Notes: generated from the sequence alone by a model not told the origin. 64,000 nt of DNA from Pseudomonas sp. SLFW (GCF_009905615.1 NZ_JAAAKW010000007.1:62001-126000), one strand, 5' to 3'; counted from the first letter of the stretch, positions 26,035 through 37,112 are shown. Numbers and translations: made by a program.

Positions 26035-28101
26035 TCACTGAACCGTCTTCGGCGCCTTGCCCGCGCGCATCTGCTCCAGCAACGGCGCGCACTGGTTCGG
26101 CTCGCCACCACTCGGCGCGACCAATGCCAGCAATCCCGCCGCAGGTCCGACCGCCGCACCCAGCAGCACCATCCCGGCGCCCCGCAGTAGCAGGGGACCA
26201 GATTGCACACCGGCACTTGGCTTGATGAACGGACCGCGCACGTACAGCGGCGACCGCAGGGAGAAGACACGGAAACCCTTGGATTCCGGCGTAACCTTCA
26301 AGTCCAACTGCTCGGCCTTCATGTTCGCCGTGCCGTCGATGTAGATGATCGCGTTCTCAGTGTCGAACACCGACAGCTTGCTGGTCGCCAGCCCGTCCTT
26401 GAACCCGAAGTCGGAGGCCGCGCAGTTGATCTTCACGTTCTTGTCGCCGAACAGTGTCCCCACGACATAGTTGCCCACGTTCAAACCGGCAATTTCCATC
26501 AGGTCACGGCTGATCGCACCGTCGTTCACTAGCAGCTTCATCTCGCCATTGGCCGTGCCCAGCAATGCCGCCACGGAGTTACCTTTGCCAGCAATGTCAG
26601 CGTCGCCGTTCAGCTCACCAAAACTGGTTTTCATCGGTTCAAAGGTCGGGAACAGTTGCTTGAGCTTGAAGCCGCGCGCGGTCAACTTCGCGCGTCCTTC
26701 CAACGGTTGGGAGTGGCCATTGAGCTTGATGTCTGCGTCCAGTTTGCCGCCCGCCACGCCAAATCGCAGAGGTTCGAGGCTCAATTGGCCGTCGTTCAGC
26801 ACCACATGGGTGTAGAGATCGGTGAACGGCAGCTCGGCGCTCTGGACGATTTTCTTGCCCGTGAACTCGACGTCCGCGTCCATCGCGCTCCAGCGGTCGG
26901 TTTTGAATTCCTCCACCGGCAGGACTTTGTCGGCAGGCTGTTTGCTCTCGCCGCCTCGGGATTTCTGTTCGGCGTTTGAATCGGCGCCAATCAGCGGCTT
27001 GAGGTCAGCCATCAGCAATTGATTGGAGACCAGCGCACCGCTCAACTTTGGACGCGGCTCGCTGGCGACAAAACCCAGATCGCCGTGGATGTCGCTGTTG
27101 CCGATCTTGCCGTTGAAGCCTTTGTATTGGAACGAGGCCCCTGCCGGATCATGGAGTTTGGCGATCAGTCGGCCATCGGTGGAGTATGGCGGCGAGTCCG
27201 GTAGCGTTACGCCGGTCAGCGGGTAGAGATTGCCCAGGCTGTCGCCGGACAGTTTCAGGCTCAGGTCCAGCTCGCCCAGGTTCTGCGGGTCGGTGACCGT
27301 GCCTGCAACCGCCACCCGCGTGTTGCCCGCACTGACATCCGCCTGAACCGGAAACGGCAGCGCCGCATCTTTCAACGCCAGCAAGCCACCGACTTTACCG
27401 GTGCCGTTAAGGGCCTGGCCGTGATATTGGCCTTTCGCCTTGAAGCCGAACGCGTAGTCCTGAGCCGACGCGCCTCTGTCTTTCACTTTCTTCGCTTCGC
27501 CGCTGCCGACGATGTCACTGAACGGAATCGGCTTACCAAGCGGGTCGATGACCACTTCCACGGCGGTGTTGATTTTCTGGTCGTTGTAACTCACGAAGCC
27601 TTTGTCGAAGCCGATCGAGCCGATGTCCACCACCCAGTTCGACGGTTTGGCGTTGGGGTCGCTCTTGGGCAGGTCGAACACCCAGTTGGCGCGACCATCG
27701 GCCAGACGTTCAATCTTGGCGTTGGGTTCGGTCAGGTCAATGCGCGGAATAACGACGCGCTGCGCTAATAATGGCAGCGGCGACAAACGCATTTCCACAC
27801 GTTTGAGGGTCACCATTTGAGGGACTTTCGACCATTCGGGGTTACCCAGCGCGATGTCTTCAGCCGACATGTGCGGCCATGGTACCCAAGCGCGCCAGCC
27901 GCCTTCGTCGGGCTCGCGGCGCCATTGCACGGCCAGATTGCCGTTGATGGCGAACGGTCGGTGCAGCTCGGTCGACACTTTTTCGTTGATGGTCGGCTTG
28001 AGCCGGTTCCAGTCGAACGTTGCGATCACGATGATCAGTACAGCCAGCAACAGCAGCAGAATGCCGACTGTCCAGGCGAAAATCTTGCGGCCTCGCGTCA
28101 T
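26035..28101 (-). CDS. AsmA-family inner-membrane-anchored protein
   Basis: A 688-residue protein with one N-terminal helix (about residues 7–28, FAWTVGILLLLLAVLIIVIA) and a long periplasmic body. AsmA hallmarks are FDWNRLKPTINEKVS near residue 30, repeated beta-strand sections, and the C-terminal AsmA block with LLGTANGEMKLLVNDGAISRD and KNVKINCAASDFGF. AsmA-like proteins form beta-grooves that may carry phospholipids between the membranes. It is monocistronic and divergent from a small secreted protein. Confidence 0.9.
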   Translation of the reverse strand: MTRGRKIFAWTVGILLLLLAVLIIVIATFDWNRLKPTINEKVSTELHRPFAINGNLAVQWRREPDEGGWRAWVPWPHMSAEDIALGNPEWSKVPQMVTLKRVEMRLSPLPLLAQRVVIPRIDLTEPNAKIERLADGRANWVFDLPKSDPNAKPSNWVVDIGSIGFDKGFVSYNDQKINTAVEVVIDPLGKPIPFSDIVGSGEAKKVKDRGASAQDYAFGFKAKGQYHGQALNGTGKVGGLLALKDAALPFPVQADVSAGNTRVAVAGTVTDPQNLGELDLSLKLSGDSLGNLYPLTGVTLPDSPPYSTDGRLIAKLHDPAGASFQYKGFNGKIGNSDIHGDLGFVASEPRPKLSGALVSNQLLMADLKPLIGADSNAEQKSRGGESKQPADKVLPVEEFKTDRWSAMDADVEFTGKKIVQSAELPFTDLYTHVVLNDGQLSLEPLRFGVAGGKLDADIKLNGHSQPLEGRAKLTARGFKLKQLFPTFEPMKTSFGELNGDADIAGKGNSVAALLGTANGEMKLLVNDGAISRDLMEIAGLNVGNYVVGTLFGDKNVKINCAASDFGFKDGLATSKLSVFDTENAIIYIDGTANMKAEQLDLKVTPESKGFRVFSLRSPLYVRGPFIKPSAGVQSGPLLLRGAGMVLLGAAVGPAAGLLALVAPSGGEPNQCAPLLEQMRAGKAPKTVQ

Positions 28102-28419
28102 TGCGTTTTCTCCCCAATCTACAGACGGCCCTTCCTGGGCGCGTCTTGCACGTCATACCCCCTCTGACTGACAAAAGCGCCGTGGGTTTGATGAAATCGG
28201 GAAATCAGGTTCGGAAAAGTTCCGCACCGGCCTGTCGCAGACATTCCCTGGCGTGCTGAGCAAGCCGACCAATCGAGCTACAAGCCCCGTAAATAAAGGC
28301 CCGCGCCGCCGAATCAATTCTGTCGATGGTCACCATCAGCCCTTTGAACTTCTTTATCCCCGCTCCGCCAGTAAAATTGCCCTCACGTTCACAACACGCC
28401 CTTTCCAAGAGCAACCACC

Positions 28420-28689
28420 ATGAAACGCCAATTGATCGCACTGACCCTTTCCCTTCTCGCCTCCAGCGCGTTCGCGATGCCTGCCAGCGAACAACCGATG
28501 CTCGGCGAAGTGAAACTGTCCCAGGAAGCCGGTCTGCCCACCTTGGCGCAGGAAGGGACTGATCGTGTCATCCATCAGTACCAGCGCGTTGCTATCGAAG
28601 AAAATTGCGACAACCTCGCGCACCGCTACCAGCGTGTTGCCGACAACGGCCCTGACCGTCTGGTCCAGCAGTATCAGCGCGTTTCCTGA
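28420..28689 (+). CDS. Small secreted protein with three YQRV repeats
   Basis: An 89-residue protein with a clear signal peptide (residues 1–19, IALTLSLLASSAFA/MPA). The mature part has a 15–16 residue motif repeated three times: DRVIHQYQRVAIEEN, CDNLAHRYQRVADNGP and DRLVQQYQRVS, consensus D-(R/N)-(L/V)-x-(H/Q)-x-YQRV. I do not recognise the family and propose no function. It has an obvious terminator downstream, and a start codon with ribosome site context (AGAGCAACCACC). The gene is monocistronic and divergent from asmA. Confidence 0.7.
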   Translation: MKRQLIALTLSLLASSAFAMPASEQPMLGEVKLSQEAGLPTLAQEGTDRVIHQYQRVAIEENCDNLAHRYQRVADNGPDRLVQQYQRVS

Positions 28690-28707
28690 TCCCGATGTTC
28701 AAATGCC

Positions 28708-28735
28708 AAAGCCCGGCCCTGATGCCGGGCTTTTT
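28708..28735 (+). terminator. Intrinsic terminator after the YQRV-repeat gene
   Basis: AGCCCGGC – CCTGAT – GCCGGGCT stem with a T5 tail, 18 bases after the stop codon. Its presence supports the small gene being real and transcribed alone. Confidence 0.9.
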
Positions 28736-28830
28736 CGTGTCGACTGCCCATTGCGGAAAACCGGGTTCGACGCCGCGCAAACGCATTTGCTAGAGTGCTG
28801 CCCACTTCTCCTTCAGATATTGCCTACTCC

Positions 28831-29463
28831 ATGCTGCCCCGCGCCGAACAGAAACAGCAGACCCGTCACGCCCTGCTCGATGCAGCCCGGGGGTTGATGG
28901 AGAGCGGTCGCGGCTTTGGCAGTCTGAGCCTGCGGGAAGTGGCGAAAACGGCGGGAATCGTGCCCACTGGCTTTTATCGCCATTTCGACGACATGGACCA
29001 TCTGGGCCTGGCGTTGGTGAGCGAAGTCGGTCAGACCTTTCGCGAAACCATTCGCCGGGTGCGGCATAACAGCGACATCAACACCGGGATCATCGATGCT
29101 TCGGTGCGGATTTTTCTTGAAGTGGTCGCGGCCAATCGCTCGCAGTTTCTGTTTCTGGCCCGCGAGCAGTACGGTGGCTCGCTGAAGGTGCGTCAGGCGC
29201 TGGGCGCCTTGCGTGAGGCGATCATCGCCGACCTCGCGACCGACCTGGCGTCGATGCCCAAATTTCACCACCTCAATCCCGATGACCTCGCGGTGATGGC
29301 CGACCTGGTGGTCAAAAGTGTGTTCGCCATGCTCCCCGAACTCATCGACCCACCACCCGTGACGTTGGCGGAGCACATGACGCCTCGGGCCAAGATCACG
29401 CAGCAATTGCGTTTCATCTTCATCGGCGCCAAGCGCTGGCAGGGCCTGGGCAGTACGGAGTAG
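28831..29463 (+). CDS. TetR-family regulator, FabR/DesT type
   Basis: A 210-residue repressor from the ATG at 28831. The HTH region (about residues 10–55) reads SLSLREVAKTAGIVPTGFYRHF, nearly the FabR/DesT signature (SLREVxxEAGIxPTxFYRHF). FabR and DesT sense acyl-CoA/acyl-ACP and control unsaturated fatty acid synthesis. In P. aeruginosa desT lies just before ureE and is divergent from desCB, but here no desaturase gene is present nearby, so its target is elsewhere or its own gene. The name desT is plausible by position but not proven. Confidence 0.83.
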   Translation: MLPRAEQKQQTRHALLDAARGLMESGRGFGSLSLREVAKTAGIVPTGFYRHFDDMDHLGLALVSEVGQTFRETIRRVRHNSDINTGIIDASVRIFLEVVAANRSQFLFLAREQYGGSLKVRQALGALREAIIADLATDLASMPKFHHLNPDDLAVMADLVVKSVFAMLPELIDPPPVTLAEHMTPRAKITQQLRFIFIGAKRWQGLGSTE

Positions 29464-29490
29464 CTCCCTGCACTTTTGGCTATCCGATTT

Positions 29491-29581
29491 TCTGTAGGAG
29501 TGAGCTTGCTCGCGATAAGGGTGTGCCAGTCAATATCGACGGCACTGACACTGCGCTATCGCGAGCAAGCTCACTCCTACA
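29491..29581. repeat. REP inverted pair between the TetR gene and ureE
   Basis: Left arm TCTGTAGGAGTGAGCTTGCT and right arm ending AAGCTCACTCCTACA. It separates the regulator gene from the ureE promoter region. Confidence 0.9.
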
Positions 29582-29706
29582 ATTCATCCAACGATCGACC
29601 CAAACCAGTGCATCATCTTCAATCACGCACCAACATAACCCGCACTAGCGCCCCACCTTCTATCACCTCCTCACGCCCCGCCGCCCATTCCTGACTGACC
29701 TGTCAG

Positions 29707-29723
29707 TTGGCAAGCCCCTTGCT
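29707..29723 (+). promoter_or_regulatory. Sigma-54 (-24/-12) promoter of ureEFG-hupE
   Basis: TTGGCAAGCCCCTTGCT matches the consensus TGGCACG-N4-TTGCW except for one base, with invariant GG (29709–29710) and GC (29721–29722) separated by ten bases. Transcription would start near 29734, about 26 bases before the ureE ATG. Looser GCACC/GTGCA half-sites (CGCACCA at 29626–29632; CAGTGCA at 29606–29612) lie about 100–130 bases upstream. Confidence 0.72.
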
Positions 29724-29759
29724 CTGCCTATTCCATCGCACATTGCTGGAAGTTTTCCG

Positions 29760-30260
29760 ATGCTGGTGATTCATCAACGAATCGAACCCCAGGCCGAATG
29801 GGCCGCTGAGCTGCATTTGAATTTCGAAGCGCGGAGTAAAAGCCGTCTGCGCTGTTTCAGTGCCGAGGGCGAAGACGTGGGGCTGTTCCTCGAACGCGGA
29901 CAGCCGCCGCTGCGGGATGGGGATTTTCTCAAGGCGGAAGACGGCCGCATCGTGCGCGTCTGCGCTCGGCCGGAGCAACTGATGCACGTCACCTGCAGCA
30001 GCGCTTACGAGCTGACCCGCGCCGCTTATCATCTCGGTAACCGACACGTCGCACTGCAAGTCGGCGATGGCTGGCTGCGTTTGCTCGACGACTACGTGCT
30101 CAAGGCCATGCTCGATCAACTGGGCGCGACCACCGAGTCCATTGAAGCGCCCTTCCAGCCGGAACACGGCGCGTATGGCGGGGGGCATCACCATTCGCGT
30201 GCGGGGGAAGAGGACTTCAACTACGCGCCGCGCATTCATCAGTTCGGCGTCCGCAAATGA
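29760..30260 (+). CDS. ureE: Urease nickel metallochaperone UreE
   Basis: A 166-residue UreE, which passes Ni2+ to UreG and apo-urease. N-terminal domain MLVIHQRIEPQAEW; nickel-binding middle domain with YHLGNRHVALQVGDGWL (the interfacial GNRH histidine, about residue 94); C-terminal GAYGGGHHHSR, a short His tail that adds nickel capacity. Length is a little above the minimal UreE. It starts the ureEFG–hupE operon behind the sigma-54 element. Confidence 0.96.
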   Translation: MLVIHQRIEPQAEWAAELHLNFEARSKSRLRCFSAEGEDVGLFLERGQPPLRDGDFLKAEDGRIVRVCARPEQLMHVTCSSAYELTRAAYHLGNRHVALQVGDGWLRLLDDYVLKAMLDQLGATTESIEAPFQPEHGAYGGGHHHSRAGEEDFNYAPRIHQFGVRK

Positions 30261-30270
30261 GCCCGCGCCC

Positions 30271-30945
30271 ATGAACAAGGCGTGGGCGCTGTTGCGTCTG
30301 GCCAGCCCGCAACTGCCGATTGGCGGCTACAGCTATTCCCAGGGGCTGGAAATGGCCGTGGAGCGATCCATCGTCCGCGACCCGCCCAGCGCCGCGCGCT
30401 GGATCGGCGATCAACTGGTGCTGAATCTGTGCCGCTTCGAAGCCCCGCTTTTATTGGCCCATTGCACGGCGGCGGCCGACGAGGACTGGGCCACGTTGCT
30501 GCAACTGAGCGAAGAGCATCGCGCCAGCCGGGAAACCCGTGAGCTGCATCTGGAAAGTCGGCAGATGGGTTACTCGTTGCAGCAGTTGCTCATCGGTCTG
30601 CCTGAGCTCGATCAGCCTGCCCGGGATTTCTTGCGTCAGACCGACGAGCCGCATCTGGCCCTGGGCTGGGCGCTCGCCGCACGCGCCTGGCACATCGACC
30701 CGCAGGACGCCCTCGCCGCCTGGCTGTGGAGCTGGCTGGAGAACCAACTGGCCGTGTTGATGAAAACCCTGCCGCTGGGGCAACAGGCCGCGCAACGTCT
30801 GACCAGCGAGTTGACGCCTTTGCTGCAGACCGCGCAGCTACGTGCCACTGAACTTGATCCTGAACACATGGGCAGCGCGCCGTTTGGCCTGGCGTTGGCA
30901 AGCATGGCCCATGAGCGCCAGTACAGCCGACTGTTTCGATCGTGA
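30271..30945 (+). CDS. ureF: Urease accessory protein UreF
   Basis: A 224-residue all-helical UreF, which with UreD positions UreG on apo-urease. Hallmarks: [21 protein letters not shown] (about residues 5–25), [19 protein letters not shown] (about 88–106) and the C-terminal conserved YSRLFRS end. The ATG lies ten bases after the ureE stop. Normal length. Confidence 0.96.
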   Translation: MNKAWALLRLASPQLPIGGYSYSQGLEMAVERSIVRDPPSAARWIGDQLVLNLCRFEAPLLLAHCTAAADEDWATLLQLSEEHRASRETRELHLESRQMGYSLQQLLIGLPELDQPARDFLRQTDEPHLALGWALAARAWHIDPQDALAAWLWSWLENQLAVLMKTLPLGQQAAQRLTSELTPLLQTAQLRATELDPEHMGSAPFGLALASMAHERQYSRLFRS

Positions 30946-31001
30946 CCCTTTATTGGCCCCCCCTACGAACTGCACAAAAAAAGATCAACGGAGAACACTT
31001 T

Positions 31002-31616
31002 ATGAACAGCCAACCTTTGCGCGTCGGTATTGGCGGCCCGGTCGGGTCCGGCAAGACTGCGCTGACCCTCGCCCTCTGCCTGGCGTTGCGCGAGCGCTAC
31101 AACCTCGCCGTGGTCACCAACGACATCTATACCCGCGAAGACGCCGATTTTCTGGTGCGCAACGAGGCCTTGGCGCCTGAGCGCATCATTGGCGTGGAAA
31201 CCGGCGGCTGCCCACACACTGCGATCCGCGAAGACGCGTCGATCAATCTGGAAGCCGTGGATCAGTTGAACCGTCGCTTCGAAGGCCTGGACCTGATCAT
31301 CGTCGAATCGGGCGGCGACAACTTGTCCGCGACGTTCAGCCCTGAATTGTCGGACCTGACCATCTACGTGATCGACGTGTCGGCAGGCGACAAGCTGCCG
31401 CGCAAAGGCGGGCCGGGCATCTGCAAATCCGACCTGCTGGTGATCAACAAGATCGACCTGGCACCGCTGGTGGGCGCGTCGCTGGAGATGATGGATCGCG
31501 ACACCAAAAAAATGCGCGGTGACAAACCGTTCGTGTTCAGCAACCAGAAAACCGGCCATGGCCTGGAGGACATCATCGCCTTCATCGAGCGCCAAGGCCT
31601 GCTGACCGCTGCCTGA
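31002..31616 (+). CDS. ureG: Urease accessory GTPase UreG
   Basis: A 204-residue SIMIBI-class GTPase. P-loop [13 protein letters not shown] (about residues 8–20), the nickel-binding CPH motif in [15 protein letters not shown] (about 67–81), the [15 protein letters not shown] block and the guanine motif NKID are all present. GTP hydrolysis drives nickel insertion into UreC. A GGAG ribosome site precedes the ATG. It follows ureF by about 56 bases. Confidence 0.97.
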   Translation: MNSQPLRVGIGGPVGSGKTALTLALCLALRERYNLAVVTNDIYTREDADFLVRNEALAPERIIGVETGGCPHTAIREDASINLEAVDQLNRRFEGLDLIIVESGGDNLSATFSPELSDLTIYVIDVSAGDKLPRKGGPGICKSDLLVINKIDLAPLVGASLEMMDRDTKKMRGDKPFVFSNQKTGHGLEDIIAFIERQGLLTAA

Positions 31617-31641
31617 TTTCATTCACTAAGGACGATCATTG

Positions 31642-32229
31642 ATGAATCGCAAAACCTTATCGCGCACCAAAATCCTCGGCGCACTGGCGCTGCTGTTGGT
31701 TCCGGCCTTGGCGTTCGCTCACCCCGGCCACGATGAAAGCGGTCTGGTGGCGGGTATCAGCCACCCACTGAGCGGCATCGATCACCTGTTGGCGATGGTG
31801 GCCGTCGGGTTGTGGGCCGCTCAACAGAAAGGCGCCGCTCGCTGGGCGCTGCCGATGACGTTTGTCGGCACCATGCTGATGGGTGGGTTGATGGGCTTTG
31901 AAGGCCTGGCATTGCCTGGGCTGGAAAGCGGGATTGCGGCGTCGGTGTTTGCACTGGGTCTGGCCGTGGCACTGGCTGTGCGTCCGCCGCTGTTCGTGGC
32001 TGTGACGGCGACCGCGCTGTTCGCGATGTTCCATGGCGTGGCCCATGGCCTTGAGCTGCCGGAGATGTCCAGCCCTTGGGGATACGCATTGGGCTTCGTC
32101 GGCGCCACCGCTGCGCTGCACACCGCCGGTTACGCCGTGGTGCGCTTCCTGCCAGCGGCGGCTACGCCTATGGTGCGAGTGGCCGGGGCACTTTCAGCTG
32201 CGACGGGTGTGTGGTTGTTCGCAGGCTAA
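31642..32229 (+). CDS. ureJ: HupE/UreJ-family nickel permease
   Basis: A 195-residue membrane protein with a signal-like N-terminus ending ALAFA/HPGH. HupE hallmarks are HPGHDESG near residue 28 and HPLSGIDHLLAMVAVGLWA (about 41–60), which contains the HPxxGxDH motif that binds nickel or cobalt, plus six hydrophobic segments. It would import nickel for urease. The role is supported by its place after ureG. The ATG at 31642 is used, after a weak upstream TTG. Confidence 0.92.
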   Translation: MNRKTLSRTKILGALALLLVPALAFAHPGHDESGLVAGISHPLSGIDHLLAMVAVGLWAAQQKGAARWALPMTFVGTMLMGGLMGFEGLALPGLESGIAASVFALGLAVALAVRPPLFVAVTATALFAMFHGVAHGLELPEMSSPWGYALGFVGATAALHTAGYAVVRFLPAAATPMVRVAGALSAATGVWLFAG

Positions 32230-32255
32230 AATCTTCTCCCTGACGCACCTCATAC

Positions 32256-32350
32256 CCTGTGGGAGCGACTTCATTCGCGATACGCCCGTACAGCCGATAG
32301 AGACTATGTCGGATGTACCGGCCAATCGCGAATGAATTCGCTCCCACAGG
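32256..32350. repeat. REP inverted pair (GGGAGCGACTTCATTCGCGA family) after ureJ
   Basis: Left arm CCTGTGGGAGCGACTTCATT, right arm ending AATTCGCTCCCACAGG, with spacer element GTCGGATGTACCGG. It closes the urease-maturation operon. Confidence 0.88.
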
Positions 32351-32454
32351 GGCTCTGCGCAGGACGGCCCCTCATTTGATCCACCCGTTTACCCCGCCAT
32401 CCCCGCCTCCTGCTACCATGTCGCGCAATTTGACCTCTGCCGCGACGCCATCCG

Positions 32455-33591
32455 ATGCCTGACGTTTCTCTGCCCGCCTCCAAGCCTGAACTGTTCGCTG
32501 TGTTCGCCACTGTGCAGCAGCATTTCATGGCGGTGATCGTCCCGCTTTGGCAGGGGCCGGGCTGGAATGCCGAGATGGCGCTGCCGTATGAGGCGCTGGA
32601 CGCTCAACACCAACCGTTGCCCCCTCAGCGTTACCGGGCCATGGCCTGTGCGCGGCAGCTGTTTCTGTTTTCCAGTTTCATGGGCAACCCGCAAGTGCCT
32701 GATGCCGAAACTCGTGCGGCGGCGCTGTTCCGCTCGCTGCAACGGCATTTCCATGATGCCGAACACGGCGGCTGGTTTTACAGCATCGACCCACAGGGCG
32801 CGCCGCTGGACCGTCGAAAAGACCTCTACACCCACGCGTTCATCGTCTTCGCCTGCGCGCATTACTGGGCGAAGGTGCGCGAGCCGTTGGTGGAATCGGT
32901 ACTCAATGCCGCGCTGCACGTCGTCGCCGAGCGTTTTGCCGATGGCGATGGCTTGTACGAGTCCGTGCTGAACGAAGACTGGTCCTCGCTGGACGCCGGG
33001 CCTCTGCAGAACCCGTTGATGCATCTGGCTGAAGCGTTTCTGGCGACGCTGGAAGTGCGCGAAGACGCCGACACGCTCGCTGCCCTCGACGCCTTGGCGG
33101 AAGCCATGCAGCGGCGCTTTGTCGATGTCGAGCACGGCGTGATGCTCGAAAAACCCCTCGACGCTGTGGATAACTGGTCCGAGCCGGGGCATCAGTTCGA
33201 ATGGTTCTACCTGCTGGAGTCGTCGGCACACCTGCGTGGCACCCCGCTGCATCGCTCGCTGACCACTGCGTTTGGCCACGCTGAGGCGCAAGGGGTCGAT
33301 CCGGTCACAGGGGCTGTGGTCGCGACACTGGATGTGGAAGGCTTGGTGAAAGATGGCACTCAGCGCATCTGGGCGCAGGCCGAGTACCTGCGGGCGTTGA
33401 CGTTGCGCCCTGATAGCCAGGCGTTGCTGGCGCGTCAGTTGAACGCCTTGCAGCAGCGGTTTTTGCATGCAGGCGGCTGGAATGAGTGCCTGGATAGCCA
33501 GGGACAGATTAGCCGCAGCGACATGCCGTCGACCACGCCCTATCACCTGGCGACGTGCTATATCGGCTTGGCTGAATACTTCGGCGCCTGA
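32455..33591 (+). CDS. AGE-family sugar isomerase/epimerase
   Basis: A 378-residue (alpha/alpha)6-barrel protein of the N-acylglucosamine 2-epimerase/mannose isomerase superfamily. Visible blocks are the start region LWQGPGWNAEMALPYEALD, DAEHGGWFYSIDPQGAPLDRRKDLYTHAF (active-site Arg/Lys/His; shown here in two parts) around residues 100–126, NPLMHLAEAFLA near 183, and WSEPGHQFEWFYLL (about 241–254) with the catalytic His. This resembles bacterial mannose isomerases and sulfoquinovose isomerase (YihS) more than true GlcNAc epimerase, but the substrate is not certain. It stands alone between two repeats. Confidence 0.85.
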   Translation: MPDVSLPASKPELFAVFATVQQHFMAVIVPLWQGPGWNAEMALPYEALDAQHQPLPPQRYRAMACARQLFLFSSFMGNPQVPDAETRAAALFRSLQRHFHDAEHGGWFYSIDPQGAPLDRRKDLYTHAFIVFACAHYWAKVREPLVESVLNAALHVVAERFADGDGLYESVLNEDWSSLDAGPLQNPLMHLAEAFLATLEVREDADTLAALDALAEAMQRRFVDVEHGVMLEKPLDAVDNWSEPGHQFEWFYLLESSAHLRGTPLHRSLTTAFGHAEAQGVDPVTGAVVATLDVEGLVKDGTQRIWAQAEYLRALTLRPDSQALLARQLNALQQRFLHAGGWNECLDSQGQISRSDMPSTTPYHLATCYIGLAEYFGA

Positions 33592-33603
33592 ATCCCCTAC
33601 TTG

Positions 33604-33717
33604 ATGATCGTCCCTACACTCTGCGTGGGGACGCATCCCTTGGCGCTCTGCGCCACCTCAACGGCCGTCGCAGCGCGTCGAGGGCGGCATTCCCACGCGG
33701 AGCATGGGAACGATCAT
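33604..33717. repeat. GATCGTTCCCATGCTCCGCGTGG-type inverted repeat
   Basis: Left arm GATCGTCCCTACACTCTGCG and right arm ending GAGCATGGGAACGATC. This is a fourth intergenic repeat family common in fluorescent pseudomonads, sitting between the convergent AGE and SDR genes. Confidence 0.8.
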
Positions 33718-33726
33718 TGTCCTGTG

Positions 33727-35320
<1,594 letters not shown>

Positions 35321-35413
35321 CCTGTGGGAGCGAATTTATTCGCGATGGGTAGGTACATCCGACACATCCCTATCGGTTGTACCGCCCTCTCGCGAATGAA
35401 TTCGCTCCCACAG
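35321..35413. repeat. REP inverted pair (TGTGGGAGCGAATTTATTC) near braG
   Basis: Left arm CCTGTGGGAGCGAATTTATT, right arm ending AATTCGCTCCCACAGG, spacer with TACATCCGACA. It lies just beyond the terminator of the bra operon. Confidence 0.88.
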
Positions 35414-35466
35414 GGGTAGGCCGCTTATTCCATTACCAGGAACGCTCGACGCGCCACGCAGGATGC

Positions 35467-35499
35467 AAAACGCCCCGAGTGAATAACACTCAAGGCGTT
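35467..35499 (-). terminator. Intrinsic terminator of the braCDEFG operon
   Basis: On the minus strand AACGCC-TTGAGTG … CACTCGG-GGCGTT forms a stem with a small mismatch, followed by TTTT (35470–35467). It lies 26 bases downstream of the last gene, braG. Confidence 0.82.
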
Positions 35500-35524
35500 G
35501 GTTATTGCCGAAGTACTGGAGGAC

Positions 35525-36241
35525 TCAATGCCCGCCGAGATAGGCGTTTCGCACTTCCTCGTTGGTCAGGAGCTCCTGCCCGGTGCCTGTGAGACGAATC
35601 TCGCCATTGACCATGACGTAGGCGCGGTCCGACAGCTTCAGAGCGTGGTTGGCGTTCTGCTCGACGAGGAAGATCGTCATACCGGTTTTCGCCAGTTCAC
35701 GCAGGGTGGAGAAAATCTGCTTCACGATGATCGGCGCCAGGCCAAGGCTTGGTTCGTCCAGCAGCAGCAGCTTCGGGCGGCTCATCAGGGCGCGGGCGAT
35801 GGCGAGCATTTGCTGTTCGCCACCGGACATGGTCATGGCGCGCTGATTACGACGCTCCTTAAGGCGCGGGAACAGCTCGAACATGCGCTGCATGTCTTCG
35901 CTTGCGTACTTATCCCCAATCGGAATCGTGCCCATCATCAGGTTCTCTTCCACCGACATGTCGGGGAACACACGGCGGCCTTCCGGCGACTGCGCAATGC
36001 CATTGGACGCGATGTAATGCGACGACTTCTGCGTGATGTCGGTGCCCTGATAGATGATCTGGCCACTGGCCGCGCGAGGCTGGCCGAAGATCGACATCAG
36101 CAGCGTGGATTTGCCCGCGCCGTTGGAGCCGATCAGGCTGACCGTTTCGCCTTCGTTGATGTGCATCGAGACTTTCTTCAGAGCCTGAATCGGCCCGTAA
36201 TACACGTCGATCTCTTTCAGTTCGAGGATCGGCTTACTCAT
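35525..36241 (-). CDS. braG: Branched-chain amino acid ABC transporter ATPase BraG/LivF
   Basis: A 238-residue LivF-type ATPase. Walker A GSNGAGKST (about residues 38–46), signature MSGGEQQMLAIARAL (about 138–152), Walker B LLLLDEPSLGLAP. It is the last gene of the bra operon, and its start overlaps the braF stop (ATGA-type overlap). It drives import of leucine, isoleucine, valine and related amino acids together with BraF. Confidence 0.95.
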   Translation of the reverse strand: MSKPILELKEIDVYYGPIQALKKVSMHINEGETVSLIGSNGAGKSTLLMSIFGQPRAASGQIIYQGTDITQKSSHYIASNGIAQSPEGRRVFPDMSVEENLMMGTIPIGDKYASEDMQRMFELFPRLKERRNQRAMTMSGGEQQMLAIARALMSRPKLLLLDEPSLGLAPIIVKQIFSTLRELAKTGMTIFLVEQNANHALKLSDRAYVMVNGEIRLTGTGQELLTNEEVRNAYLGGH

Positions 36242-37112
36242 ACCAGCTCCTCTTCATCAGCACCCAGGTACGCCGCGATCACCTTCGGATCGTTGCGAAT
36301 CTGCTCCGGCTTGCCCTTGGCAATCACGTTGCCGTGGTCGAGCACGACGATATCGTCGGAAATGCCCATGACCATGCCCATGTCGTGCTCGATCAGCACG
36401 ATGGTCATGTCGTGGTCGTCGCGCAGGTGACGAATCATGCCGCTCAGCGCTTCGGTTTCCTGTGGGTTGAGCCCTGCGGCCGGTTCGTCCAGGCAGATGA
36501 CCTGTGGGCGGGTGCACATGGCGCGGGCGATTTCCAGACGACGCTGCTGGCCGTAAGAAAGCTCACCGGCGAGACGGTTGGCGCAGTCCACCAAATCCAC
36601 CACTTCCAGCCAGTAGAAGGCGGTGTTCAGCGCGTCTTCTTCGGCCTTGCGGTAGCCCTTGGTGTTGAGGATGCCCGCGATCATGTTGCGGTTGACCCAC
36701 ATATGCTGGGCGACCAGCAGGTTCTCGACAACGGACATTTCCTTGAACAGGCGAATGTTCTGGAACGTACGCGCCAGGCCCGCACGGTTTACCAGATGCG
36801 TGCCGCCGAACATCTTGTAGAACAGACGGCTGCCGAAACGCTTGGGCGAGGCGAAGTCGCTGACGCGGAATTGCTCGCCGAGCAGCTGGATCACGTTGGT
36901 TTTCTTGCCGCGCGCGTTCAGCTCGATCTTGCCGCCGGTGGCTTTATAGAAGCCGGTCAGGCAGTTGAACACGGTGGTCTTGCCCGCGCCGTTAGGGCCG
37001 ATCAGGGCGAAGATCGAGTTGCGGCGCACTTCCAGGCTCACGTCGCTGAGGGCCTTGATACCGCCGAAGTGCATCATCAGGTTCTCGACGGACAGAACGA
37101 TTTCGTCGCTCA

